Notes under the pieces: model-generated
The model's database searches: none
What the model was told of the DNA's origin: nothing
Seen by the model: the letters and a program-made list of their open reading frames with translations, nothing else
Position numbers and translations under genes: made by a program
Origin: Lachnospiraceae bacterium
GTDB lineage: Bacteria > Bacillota > Clostridia > Lachnospirales > Lachnospiraceae
Reading direction: 5' to 3'
Assembly: GCA_017473905.1 (NCBI GenBank)
Contig: JAFUJA010000014.1
Location: 1 to 64,000 of the forward strand
Length of the DNA: 64,000 bases
In this document: piece by piece, positions 36,180 to 44,423 of the stretch
Numbering within the stretch: position 1 is the first letter of the stretch
Layout: each line of letters starts with the position of its first letter

Positions 36180-37469
36180 ATGTTTGAAATAAACGGAAGA
36201 AAAATCGGACCGGGATATCCGGCTTATATTATTGCTGAAATGTCTGCAAATCATGCGGGCAGTATTGAACGCGCCAAGGAAATTATACGTGCGGCGAAAG
36301 AAGCGGGAGCGGATTGTATTAAAATTCAGACTTACACGCCGGATACCCTTACCATTGATTGCGATAACGAATATTTTGCCATTACGGAAGGCTTATGGAA
36401 GGGTGAGAACCTTTACGGCCTTTACGGAAAGGCTTTTACTCCTTTGGAATGGCAGAAGGAGTTGTACGAAGAAGCCAAACGTATCGGCATCGATTTCTTC
36501 TCTACACCCTTTGACAACGAAACTGCGGATTTTCTGGAAGAGATGGGAATGGAATTTTATAAAATCGCCTCATTTGAGCTGGTGGATACGGATTTTTTAG
36601 CCCATGTGGCTAAAAAAGGCAAACCCATGATTGTTTCTACCGGAATGGCGACACTGGAGGAAATGCGGGAAGCGGTTGAAGCGGTTTTTGAAACGGGAAA
36701 TCATCAGCTTGCGCTGTTAAAATGTTCCAGTGCTTATCCGGCAGTATCAGCAGAAATGAGTCTTTCCACGATTCGGGATATGCAGGAGGAATTTCACCTT
36801 CCCATCGGTCTTTCGGACCATTCCATGGGCTCTCTGGGGGCTGTGGCTGCGGTTTGTATGGGCGCCTGCATCATTGAAAAACATTTTTGCTTAAGCCGTG
36901 AAATTGAGAATCCGGATGCAGCATTTTCCATGACACCGGAAGAGTTTAAAAAAATGGTAGAAGAGGTGCGTGCGGTTGAGGCTGCAGTGGGAACACCCAC
37001 TTATGGTGTTTCACCCTCGGAGCAGAATAACATTACCTTCCGCCGTTCTCTTTTTGTTGTAAAAGATATCAAGGCGGGAGAAACCTTTACGGATGATAAT
37101 ATACGCAGTATCCGTCCCGGTTACGGTGTAAAGCCCAAGTACAAAAAGGATTTCCTTACCATGTGTGCGGACAGGGATATTAAAAGAGGAGAACCTCTTA
37201 CGTTTGATATGGCGCAAAAAGGAAACATTCTTCTTCTGGGAGCGGGAACGGAACGGATGGAGAAGGTATTAAAAAGAGCAGGAAAGCAGGTTTCACTTTT
37301 TACCAATCTTTTAACCCTTGATATTATAAAAGCACTGCAGCCGGAATTTGTGGTTGCGGCAGAGTATAAACATTCTCTTCCGGAAGATGTAAAAGAGTAT
37401 TTGGGCCAGAAGCTTACCGTTATATCGGATTTGGACGGTGAAGAAAGATTTTTAAGACGTTTTTTATAA
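36180..37469 (+). CDS. pseI: Pseudaminic acid synthase (NeuB family) with C-terminal extension
   Basis: 429 residues. The NeuB barrel (about 1-270) carries IIAEMSANHAGS, DCIKIQTYTPDT, FFSTPFD, KIASFE, LSDHSMG and ACIIEKHFCLSR; the SAF domain (about 285-345) carries FRRSLFVVKDIKAGE and IRSIRPGYGVKP. Reaction: 6-deoxy-AltdiNAc plus phosphoenolpyruvate to pseudaminic acid. The family usually ends near residue 345. Here another 80 residues start at NILLLGAGTERM and include PEFVVAAEYKHSLPEDV, which resembles the first half of a formyltransferase fold. Start at 36180 follows AGAGGG; the TTG at 36174 is upstream noise. Confidence 0.9.
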   Translation: MFEINGRKIGPGYPAYIIAEMSANHAGSIERAKEIIRAAKEAGADCIKIQTYTPDTLTIDCDNEYFAITEGLWKGENLYGLYGKAFTPLEWQKELYEEAKRIGIDFFSTPFDNETADFLEEMGMEFYKIASFELVDTDFLAHVAKKGKPMIVSTGMATLEEMREAVEAVFETGNHQLALLKCSSAYPAVSAEMSLSTIRDMQEEFHLPIGLSDHSMGSLGAVAAVCMGACIIEKHFCLSREIENPDAAFSMTPEEFKKMVEEVRAVEAAVGTPTYGVSPSEQNNITFRRSLFVVKDIKAGETFTDDNIRSIRPGYGVKPKYKKDFLTMCADRDIKRGEPLTFDMAQKGNILLLGAGTERMEKVLKRAGKQVSLFTNLLTLDIIKALQPEFVVAAEYKHSLPEDVKEYLGQKLTVISDLDGEERFLRRFL

Positions 37470-37498
37470 AATGATTCCAAAGCAAAGGAGGCAGCATT

Positions 37499-38518
37499 AT
37501 GATAGGATTCCGGGCAGACGGAAATAAAACCATAGGCATCGGGCATATTATGCGCTGCCTGACTTATGCAGAAGCTTTTCGGGAGAAGGGCGAGGAAGTA
37601 ATGTTCCTTGTTTCTCCGGATGAAACCTGTGAAAATCTGATTCGGGAAAGAGGATTCTGCTGTGAAAGGATTCCTTTTTCTTACGAAAATAAAAGGGAAG
37701 AGTCGGAGTTTTTACGGGATAAAATACAGGAATTGGGCATAGAACTGCTTTTTACGGACAGTTATTATGTGACGGAAGACTATTTTAACACTTTGCGTAA
37801 ACATGTAAAAATCCTGTATCTTGACGATAGAAATGCTTTTGATTATCCGGTGGATATGGTGGTAAATTATAATATTTCCGCAGAGGAAGAGGTGTATGGC
37901 GGCAGTGCGGTAAAATATTTTGCAGGCCCCGCTTACGCCCCGGTGCGCAAGGAATTTTTGTCCCATCATAAGGCGCCGCTCGCCGGAAAAAAGATATTTT
38001 TTGTCAGTGTCGGCGGAAGCGATACGGGAGAGTTGCCTTTTGTGCTGGCTGAGTGCGTAAAAGCCTATGTGCCTGACTGTGAGCTTCATATTGTAGCAAG
38101 GCTTTTTGGCGGGAACAGAGATGCGGCGGATTCTTTTTGCCGGAAATATAAGGATGTTTTCTTTTATGAAAATGTAAAAGAAATCTGGAAAATTATGGAG
38201 AACTGTAATGTGGCAATTTCGGCCGGAGGTTCTACCATGTATGAATTGTCTGCCATGGGATTTCCCGTGATTACTTTCTGGTTTGCGGAGAATCAGAAAA
38301 AGGTGGCAGAAGGCTTTGGCAAAAAAGGGGCAGCCTTTTATGCGGGGGAATATGCTCCCGATAAAAAAGAGTCTTTTTGCAGAAATCTTGCTGAACAACT
38401 GAATGCGTTGGATGTTGAAAACAATGCAACAGAAACCGGAAACAGAGCAGGCAGTACGGTGGACGGAAAAGGTGCAGGAAGGCTTGCGGAAGAGGTAATT
38501 TCCCTGATAAAGAAATAA
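37499..38518 (+). CDS. pseG: UDP-2,4-diacetamido-2,4,6-trideoxy-beta-L-altropyranose hydrolase
   Basis: 339 residues, GT-B-like fold of the MurG type. IGFRADGNKTIGIGHIMRC at 2-20 contains the catalytic His of GxGHxxRC, and SAGGSTMYELSAMGFP (about 240) is the nucleotide-binding loop. It removes UDP to give 6-deoxy-AltdiNAc for pseI, whose gene ends 29 bases upstream. A polar stretch near 300-325 (ENNATETGNRAGSTVDGKG) looks like a linker insertion. The PseH acetyltransferase and the PseF cytidylyltransferase are not found in the window. Confidence 0.88.
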   Translation: MIGFRADGNKTIGIGHIMRCLTYAEAFREKGEEVMFLVSPDETCENLIRERGFCCERIPFSYENKREESEFLRDKIQELGIELLFTDSYYVTEDYFNTLRKHVKILYLDDRNAFDYPVDMVVNYNISAEEEVYGGSAVKYFAGPAYAPVRKEFLSHHKAPLAGKKIFFVSVGGSDTGELPFVLAECVKAYVPDCELHIVARLFGGNRDAADSFCRKYKDVFFYENVKEIWKIMENCNVAISAGGSTMYELSAMGFPVITFWFAENQKKVAEGFGKKGAAFYAGEYAPDKKESFCRNLAEQLNALDVENNATETGNRAGSTVDGKGAGRLAEEVISLIKK

Positions 38519-38530
38519 AAGGAGCATTGT

Positions 38531-39307
38531 ATGGTAGTTGCAGAAGGTTCCGTTCTGGAAATGTTTAAATTGTATATCGGTAACGGCTCTCTGATGCTTT
38601 TGTTCGTGGTGGCGTTGATTTATCTTTGGAGCACAAAGGGCGAGAAAAGCATGAAGAATCTGCTTCTGTATTCTTCCGTGGGAGTGTTGTGTCTGTTTTT
38701 CTTTCCGCCTTTATCCCATGTTATTATAAATGTTTTGGGAGAAGGGGAGGTTTATTACAGACTTTTGTGGATGCTTCCCATGGGGATTGTGATTCCCTAT
38801 GCACTGGTTCTCCATGTGTCCAAATATAAAAAGAAATGGCTGGGATATCTGGTGGTTGCATTGGTTTGCGGTTACATTGCAGTGGGTGGTAATCTGGTGT
38901 ATAACGCACCTCAGCTGACCCGGGCGCAAAATGCATATCAGATTCCGGATGAAGTAATAGAAATCTGCGATGCAATTCAGGTGCCGGGGCGGGAAGTAAA
39001 AGCTTTGTTCCCTCATGAACTAATCCAGTATGTACGCCAGTACTCTGCGTTTGTGGTAATGCCTTACGGATATGAAAGCATTGTGCCCCGCTGGAATTTT
39101 TATGATGAACTGGAAACGGAAATGCGTAAGGAAACATCCGACGGAGAGGTTCTTTGCGGACTGGCAAGGGAAGAAGGGTGCCATTATATTATTTTAAATA
39201 AGGCCCATTTTATGGACGGTACACCGGAGGAACAGGGGTATCAATTATTTTACGAAACTGTAAATTACAAGGTTTATTTGGATGAAAATGCGGATTTGGA
39301 TGTGTAA
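38531..39307 (+). CDS. Short membrane protein resembling a GT-C C-terminal half
   Basis: 258 residues. Four spans (about 15-125) are followed by a soluble domain of about 120 residues (IPDEVIEICDAIQ; YIILNKAHF). YYRLLWMLPMGIVIPYALV resembles late spans of GT-C glycosyltransferases, and the soluble tail is like the tails of the full-length GT-C proteins at 2.4 and 5.7 kb. No catalytic acidic loop is visible. It starts 12 bases after pseG. The simplest reading is that it works with, or was once joined to, the protein encoded at 35110; pseI and pseG lie between them. Confidence 0.5.
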   Translation: MVVAEGSVLEMFKLYIGNGSLMLLFVVALIYLWSTKGEKSMKNLLLYSSVGVLCLFFFPPLSHVIINVLGEGEVYYRLLWMLPMGIVIPYALVLHVSKYKKKWLGYLVVALVCGYIAVGGNLVYNAPQLTRAQNAYQIPDEVIEICDAIQVPGREVKALFPHELIQYVRQYSAFVVMPYGYESIVPRWNFYDELETEMRKETSDGEVLCGLAREEGCHYIILNKAHFMDGTPEEQGYQLFYETVNYKVYLDENADLDV

Positions 39308-39343
39308 AAATGTATCCGCCATTGAAAAACGCGAGGGATAAAA

Positions 39344-40450
39344 ATGAAATCGGAGAGAATTCAATCCTATGATTTTCTAAAGTTCATAGCAGCAATACTG
39401 ATTGTGTTTCATCATTATCAGCAACTGTCGGGCGGAACCCTGGGGGGACTTAAGTTTTACGGCGGTTTGTTTGATTATGGGTATCTAGTGGAATTTTTCT
39501 TTCTTATCTCCGGATTTGTTATGATTTCCTATCTTCCTAAAATAAAAGAAGGTCTTTCTTTTCCTGTTTTTATGAAAAAAAGAATGCTCAGGCTTTTGCC
39601 GACGGTAGCATTCAGCGTTATTGTGTTTGAACTGTTGCTTTATCTGTATTCCCATTTCCTGGATGAATTGTGGATGGGTCTGCAGCCCTCCGTGTGGGGT
39701 AGTGTAACAACCATGCTGGGGATACAGTATGGCTGGGGCTTTGAAAATCCGCAGATCAATAATCCCCTTTGGTATGTCAGCTCCCTTTTGCTTTGTTATG
39801 TGGTTTTCTATTTGCTGACTGTGCTGGGGAAACGCTTGAAAATCAATCCTGCCTATTTTTATGGAGCAATGGTTTTTGTCGGTATCGGTTTGAATACCTA
39901 TGACGTAAGCTATCCGTTTCTGGAAACCAAAACAGGAAGGGGATACTGTGCTTTTTTCTTCGGTGTTCTTCTCGGACTTCTTTTACAGAAGTATAAAATT
40001 ACATGGAAAAAGGCACTTGGGGCCCTGGCTGTCATTGTTTCGCTGGTTGTTCTGATGACATATAAGTTTTATATGGTTGAGAACGGATTGCGCTTTAATA
40101 TGCTGTTTCTTTTTTATCCTTCCCTGCTTGTGTTTTTTGGCTGGAAACCGGTAAACAGGTTGTTTGCCTTTTCATTCTGGAGGATAATCGGCGGCATTTC
40201 TTATCATATTTATGTATGGCATGTTCCCTTATATCTTGCAGTGACGCTTTTTGATAAGGTGAGCATTGCGGGATTGCAGTTTGACAGTATAAAATCCCTG
40301 TTGCTTTTTACGGGGGGATGTGTGGTTTGCGGCAGTATTTCTTATCTTGTAATGGAATGCCTGCTGCCCGGACTGTATGGTAAAAAAGGAATGACAACTC
40401 AGGAACCGGAAGAAAAAGAGGCTGAAAAGAGCAAACAGGACAGCTTATAA
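39344..40450 (+). CDS. Acyltransferase family 3 membrane protein (OafA-like)
   Basis: 368 residues with 10 spans. The opening SYDFLKFIAAILIVFHHY holds the His-His pair near residue 24-25 typical of acyltransferase 3 proteins, followed by VEFFFLISGFVMISY and a basic KKRMLRLLPT. Such proteins put O-acetyl or other acyl groups on surface glycans outside the membrane. There is no SGNH domain fused to it; the only SGNH-like protein in the window (1.1 kb) is degenerate. GAGGGA precedes the ATG. It could acylate any of the glycans made here. Confidence 0.85.
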   Translation: MKSERIQSYDFLKFIAAILIVFHHYQQLSGGTLGGLKFYGGLFDYGYLVEFFFLISGFVMISYLPKIKEGLSFPVFMKKRMLRLLPTVAFSVIVFELLLYLYSHFLDELWMGLQPSVWGSVTTMLGIQYGWGFENPQINNPLWYVSSLLLCYVVFYLLTVLGKRLKINPAYFYGAMVFVGIGLNTYDVSYPFLETKTGRGYCAFFFGVLLGLLLQKYKITWKKALGALAVIVSLVVLMTYKFYMVENGLRFNMLFLFYPSLLVFFGWKPVNRLFAFSFWRIIGGISYHIYVWHVPLYLAVTLFDKVSIAGLQFDSIKSLLLFTGGCVVCGSISYLVMECLLPGLYGKKGMTTQEPEEKEAEKSKQDSL

Positions 40451-40531
40451 AAACCAGGCACATAAAAGGTGGATTTTTACCTGAATATATGATAAAATAA
40501 TTGTAATTATGCAAAAACAACGGAGGACGAA

Positions 40532-41608
40532 ATGAGAACCTATCTTGTTACCGGCGGTGCCGGATTTATCGGATCAAATTATATTCACTATATGCTCAAA
40601 AAATATGGTGAGGAAATTCGTATTATTAATGTGGACGTTCTTACCTATGCGGGTAATCTTGAAAATTTAAAGGATGTTGAGAATCTTCCTAACTATACAT
40701 TTGTGAAGGCTGATATTACGGACAAGGATGCCATCAGCCGTATTTTTGCCGAGAATGACATTGACAGAGTGGTACATTTTGCGGCAGAAAGCCACGTAGA
40801 CAGAAGCATCCGTAACCCGGAAGTATTCGTGAAGACAAATGTTTTAGGTACCGCGGTAATGTTGAACTGCGCCAAAGCTGCATGGGAACAGCCCGACGGA
40901 AGCTTTGCTCCCGGCAAGAAATTTTTACATGTATCCACAGATGAGGTTTATGGTTCGTTATCCGAGCCGGATACATTCTTTTATGAGACCACACCTTATG
41001 ATCCCCATTCTCCTTACTCAGCAAGTAAGGCAGGATCCGATATGCTGGTGAAGTCTTATATGGACACTTATAAGTTCCCTGCAAATATTACCAATTGTTC
41101 CAATAACTACGGACCTTACCAGTTCCCCGAGAAGTTAATTCCCCTGATTATTAACAATGCATTACAGGGTAAAAAGCTTCCTGTTTACGGAGACGGTAAA
41201 AATGTCCGTGACTGGCTGTATGTTATGGACCATGCCAAGGCAATTGATATGGTACAGGAAAAGGGTAAGCTTTTTGAAACCTACAATATCGGCGGACACA
41301 ACGAAAAAGAAAATATCCGTATCGTGGAAATTATTCTGGAAACCCTTCAGGACATGCTTTCCGACGAGGATCCCAGAAAAGCACTTGTTACCAAGGATTT
41401 GATTACTTACGTGGAAGATCGTAAAGGTCATGACAGAAGATATGCCATTGCACCTGATAAAATCAAAGCAGATTTGGGATGGGAGCCCGAAACCATGTTT
41501 GAAGAAGGCATTCGTCTTACCATTCAGTGGTTCTTCGAAAACGAGGAATGGATGAAAAACGTGACCAGCGGCGATTACCAGAAATATTATGAAGAAATGT
41601 ATCAATAA
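40532..41608 (+). CDS. rmlB: dTDP-glucose 4,6-dehydratase
   Basis: 358 residues. LVTGGAGFIGSNY (5-17), FAAESHVDRSI, STDEVYGSL and YSASKAGSD show the complete RmlB set. It forms dTDP-4-oxo-6-deoxyglucose, the common precursor for L-rhamnose and for the FdtA/FdtB amino sugar at 4-5.7 kb. GGAGG lies 7 bases before the ATG. Followed by two RNA hairpins and rmlA. The 80-base upstream gap holds A/T-rich sequence with no promoter that I would call. Confidence 0.96.
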   Translation: MRTYLVTGGAGFIGSNYIHYMLKKYGEEIRIINVDVLTYAGNLENLKDVENLPNYTFVKADITDKDAISRIFAENDIDRVVHFAAESHVDRSIRNPEVFVKTNVLGTAVMLNCAKAAWEQPDGSFAPGKKFLHVSTDEVYGSLSEPDTFFYETTPYDPHSPYSASKAGSDMLVKSYMDTYKFPANITNCSNNYGPYQFPEKLIPLIINNALQGKKLPVYGDGKNVRDWLYVMDHAKAIDMVQEKGKLFETYNIGGHNEKENIRIVEIILETLQDMLSDEDPRKALVTKDLITYVEDRKGHDRRYAIAPDKIKADLGWEPETMFEEGIRLTIQWFFENEEWMKNVTSGDYQKYYEEMYQ

Positions 41609-41614
41609 GTCCAG

Positions 41615-41674
41615 ATGGGGACGGTGAAAGCCGTTCCCATTCGGTGCATATAAAAGGGGCTGAAAAAACGGCCC
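41615..41674 (+). repeat. Two stem-loops between rmlB and rmlA
   Basis: ATGGGGACGG (41615-41624) pairs with CCGTTCCCAT (41631-41640) and GGGCTG (41657-41662) with CGGCCC (41669-41674). Neither has a T-tract, so they look like RNA processing or stability elements rather than terminators. AGGAGG for rmlA follows. Confidence 0.45.
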
Positions 41675-41689
41675 AAAAGGAGGTTTTTT

Positions 41690-42559
41690 ATGAAGGGAAT
41701 TATTCTTGCAGGAGGGTCCGGAACCCGCCTTTACCCTTTGACCAAAGCAATGTCCAAACAGATGATGCCGGTATATGACAAGCCTATGATTTATTATCCC
41801 TTGTCTATTCTGATGCTGGCAGGAATCCGTGAAATAATGATTATTTCCACACCCAGGGATTTGCCTGCTTTTCGGGAACTTTTTGGTGACGGCTCCCAGC
41901 TGGGACTTAGGCTTGAATATGCGGTTCAGGAATATCCCAGAGGGCTTGCGGATGCTTTTATTATCGGTGCGGATTTTATCGGCTCCGACAGTGTGGCTTT
42001 GATTCTGGGAGATAATATTTTCTACGGACAGAGCTTCTCCAAGGTTTTAAAAAGAGCGTCCCAGCTTGAAAAGGGTGCTACCATTTTCGGTTATTATGTA
42101 CGTGACCCGAGAGAATACGGCGTGGTGGAATTTGATGAAACGGGAAAAGCAATTTCCATTGAAGAAAAACCTGCTCATCCCAAGAGTAACTATGCAGTTC
42201 CCGGTTTGTATTTTTATGATAATGATGTGGTTGAAATTGCTAAAAATGTGCAACCTTCAGCCCGTGGTGAAATTGAAATTACCAGCATTAACAACGAGTA
42301 TTTAAGAAGGGGAGAATTACAGGTTGAAACCCTTGGACGCGGTTTTGCATGGCTGGATACGGGAAATCATGACGCCCTGCTTGACGCGGCAGATTTCGTG
42401 GCTGCATTCCAGAAGCGTCAGGGACTGTATATTTCCTGCATTGAAGAAATCGCATACAAGAGAGGCTTTATTACAAGAGAGCAGCTTCTGGAGCTGGCAC
42501 AGCCCCTTTTAAAAACAGCCTACGGCCAGTATCTTGTAGAGGTTGCCAACGGTTTGTAA
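41690..42559 (+). CDS. rmlA: Glucose-1-phosphate thymidylyltransferase
   Basis: 289 residues, standard RmlA length. [16 protein letters not shown] at the N-terminus binds the nucleotide, [15 protein letters not shown] binds sugar phosphate, and [12 protein letters not shown] closes the active site. It makes dTDP-glucose from glucose-1-phosphate, itself supplied by the phosphoglucomutase at 53 kb. AAAAGGAGG lies before the ATG. Order here is rmlB-rmlA-GH25-rmlC; rmlD is not present in the window. Confidence 0.96.
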   Translation: MKGIILAGGSGTRLYPLTKAMSKQMMPVYDKPMIYYPLSILMLAGIREIMIISTPRDLPAFRELFGDGSQLGLRLEYAVQEYPRGLADAFIIGADFIGSDSVALILGDNIFYGQSFSKVLKRASQLEKGATIFGYYVRDPREYGVVEFDETGKAISIEEKPAHPKSNYAVPGLYFYDNDVVEIAKNVQPSARGEIEITSINNEYLRRGELQVETLGRGFAWLDTGNHDALLDAADFVAAFQKRQGLYISCIEEIAYKRGFITREQLLELAQPLLKTAYGQYLVEVANGL

Positions 42560-42577
42560 AAGCAGAAAGAGGGAACA

Positions 42578-43801
42578 ATGGATAAAAAGACCATAGCCGG
42601 GGCACTTGTCGCGGTTAGCGTTATGATTTTACTGATTTTTCTGGCAGTTTTCTTTGTGAACAGGGACAAGCTGACCGGAAGCGGGAACAGTACGGTTATT
42701 ACGCCTCCGGCCACGGAAAGCGGCGTAGAGGATGACAAGGCCTTTTTATATGACTTTGCGTTTTTGGATGAATACCAGCCCTTTGTTGCGGCAGAGGATA
42801 TGGAGATTGTCTATGATAAATCTCTGGTGCTTTCCGCATCTTCCGTGGAGCGTGATTTAAGAATTACCATTCTGGATGCCTATGGCAGGGTGGTAACGGG
42901 AGAGCAGTTTTATGTAAAAGTAAAAGGTATCGGAGAGTATAAAGACCTGGACGCAGACGGCATTATCAAAATTGACGGGCTCCGTCCGGGCAGTTATTAT
43001 GTGTCCTTAAAAGAATATGAGGATTACGAGCTTCCGCCTGAAATCAAAGTCAGCGTGAAGGATAAAATTGAATATACTCCCATTGCGGATATCTCGTATC
43101 TGATTAAAACGGAAGCGGAGATTGTTGCTTCTGAGGAAGATACCAAGCAGGCAAAGGTAGAATCCGATGATACGGAGCATACGGAAATCTGGAAGGATGC
43201 TCCCGAAGGAATTTTGGGAATTGACGTGTCCAAATGGAATAAAAACATTGACTGGGTTGCCGTGAAAGAAGACGGTGTAAAGTTTGTAATCATCCGTTGC
43301 GGATACAGAGGTTCCAAAACCGGAGCCTTGGTAGAAGATCCTTATTTTCGTCAGAATATTGAAGGTGCCACGGAAGCGGGCCTTAAGGTGGGTGTGTATT
43401 TCTTTACCCAGGCTGTTACGGAAGTGGAAGCAGTGGAAGAGGCCAGTATGGTATTAAGTCTTACCAAGGATTACCATCTGGATTATCCTATTTTTATCGA
43501 TACGGAGTCGGCCGGAGGACGTGCGGACGGTTTGTCCGTGACTGACAGAACCGCCATCTGTAAAGCCTTCTGCGAAACCATTGCATCTGCAGGGGAAAAA
43601 GCAGGAATTTATGCCAGCAGAAACTGGTACAATACAAAAATCAAAGATGAACAATTCGATACCTATGTAAAATGGCTTGCGGAATATCGTGAGAAGCCGT
43701 TATACACGGGAGATTATCATATCTGGCAGTATACTTCTTCCGGTAAAATTAACGGAATTGAAGGCCGGGTGGATTTGAATCTGGGATATTACAGTCCCTA
43801 A
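42578..43801 (+). CDS. Membrane-anchored GH25 lysozyme, short form
   Basis: 407 residues. One N-terminal span (about 6-28), a prealbumin-like beta domain (about 75-165) that resembles the corresponding part of the larger GH25 protein at 32.2 kb, and a C-terminal GH25 domain (GIDVSKWNKNIDW; FIIRCGYRGSKTG; FIDTES). The two lysozymes share most of their catalytic domain sequence, but this one lacks the Ig-like repeats and the long cytoplasmic tail. It sits between rmlA (18-base gap) and rmlC (23-base gap), so peptidoglycan cutting is co-expressed with sugar synthesis and export. Confidence 0.88.
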   Translation: MDKKTIAGALVAVSVMILLIFLAVFFVNRDKLTGSGNSTVITPPATESGVEDDKAFLYDFAFLDEYQPFVAAEDMEIVYDKSLVLSASSVERDLRITILDAYGRVVTGEQFYVKVKGIGEYKDLDADGIIKIDGLRPGSYYVSLKEYEDYELPPEIKVSVKDKIEYTPIADISYLIKTEAEIVASEEDTKQAKVESDDTEHTEIWKDAPEGILGIDVSKWNKNIDWVAVKEDGVKFVIIRCGYRGSKTGALVEDPYFRQNIEGATEAGLKVGVYFFTQAVTEVEAVEEASMVLSLTKDYHLDYPIFIDTESAGGRADGLSVTDRTAICKAFCETIASAGEKAGIYASRNWYNTKIKDEQFDTYVKWLAEYREKPLYTGDYHIWQYTSSGKINGIEGRVDLNLGYYSP

Positions 43802-43824
43802 AAAAGAAAGGTTGGAAATTAGTT

Positions 43825-44382
43825 ATGGGTAAGTTTCAGGTGGAAACATGCGAAATAGAAGGTTTAAAAGTAATAACCCCTACCGTATTCGGGGATGAAA
43901 GAGGTTATTTCATGGAAACCTATCAGTATGAGGATTTTAAGGCACTGGGGATTGATGTTGTGTTTGTACAGGATAACCAGTCTGCTTCCAAAAAAGGTGT
44001 TCTCAGAGGGCTGCATTTCCAGTATGAATATCCTCAGGACAAACTTGTAAGGGTGATTAACGGTGAAGTGTTTGATGTTGCCGTGGATATCCGGGAAGGT
44101 TCCCCTACATACGGACAGTGGCATGGAGAACTTCTTTCTGCAGAGAATAAAAAGCAGTTTTTTATTCCCAAGGGGTTTGCCCATGGCTTCCTTGTACTTT
44201 CCGATTATGCTGAATTCTGTTATAAATGCTCCGATTATTATCATCCCAATGATGAAGGTGGTTTTTTGTGGAGCGATCCGGCTATCGGTGTAAAATGGCC
44301 TATTCCGGAAGGGATGGAATTAACCATTTCCGATAAGGATACCCGCTGGGGTTCCATTACGGAATACAAAAAAGAAAAATAA
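43825..44382 (+). CDS. rmlC: dTDP-4-dehydrorhamnose 3,5-epimerase
   Basis: 185 residues, standard length. DERGYFMETYQYEDF near 28-42, LRGLHFQ with the catalytic His, VFDVAVDIREGSPTYG and the C-terminal WGSIT match RmlC. Product: dTDP-4-oxo-L-rhamnose. The reductase rmlD, needed for dTDP-rhamnose, is not in the window, so it lies elsewhere or a different 4-reductase is used (for example to 6-deoxytalose). Confidence 0.93.
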   Translation: MGKFQVETCEIEGLKVITPTVFGDERGYFMETYQYEDFKALGIDVVFVQDNQSASKKGVLRGLHFQYEYPQDKLVRVINGEVFDVAVDIREGSPTYGQWHGELLSAENKKQFFIPKGFAHGFLVLSDYAEFCYKCSDYYHPNDEGGFLWSDPAIGVKWPIPEGMELTISDKDTRWGSITEYKKEK

Positions 44383-44384
44383 GA

Positions 44385-44407
44385 CATGCTTTTAGCGCAT
44401 GATTTTT
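44385..44407 (+). terminator. Small hairpin with T-run, possible attenuator before the exporter genes
   Basis: CATGC (44385-44389) pairs with GCATG (44397-44401), followed by ATTTTTT. The stem is only five pairs, so it probably reduces rather than stops transcription into wzm. Confidence 0.3.
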
Positions 44408-44423
44408 TAGGAGAGAAATTAAA

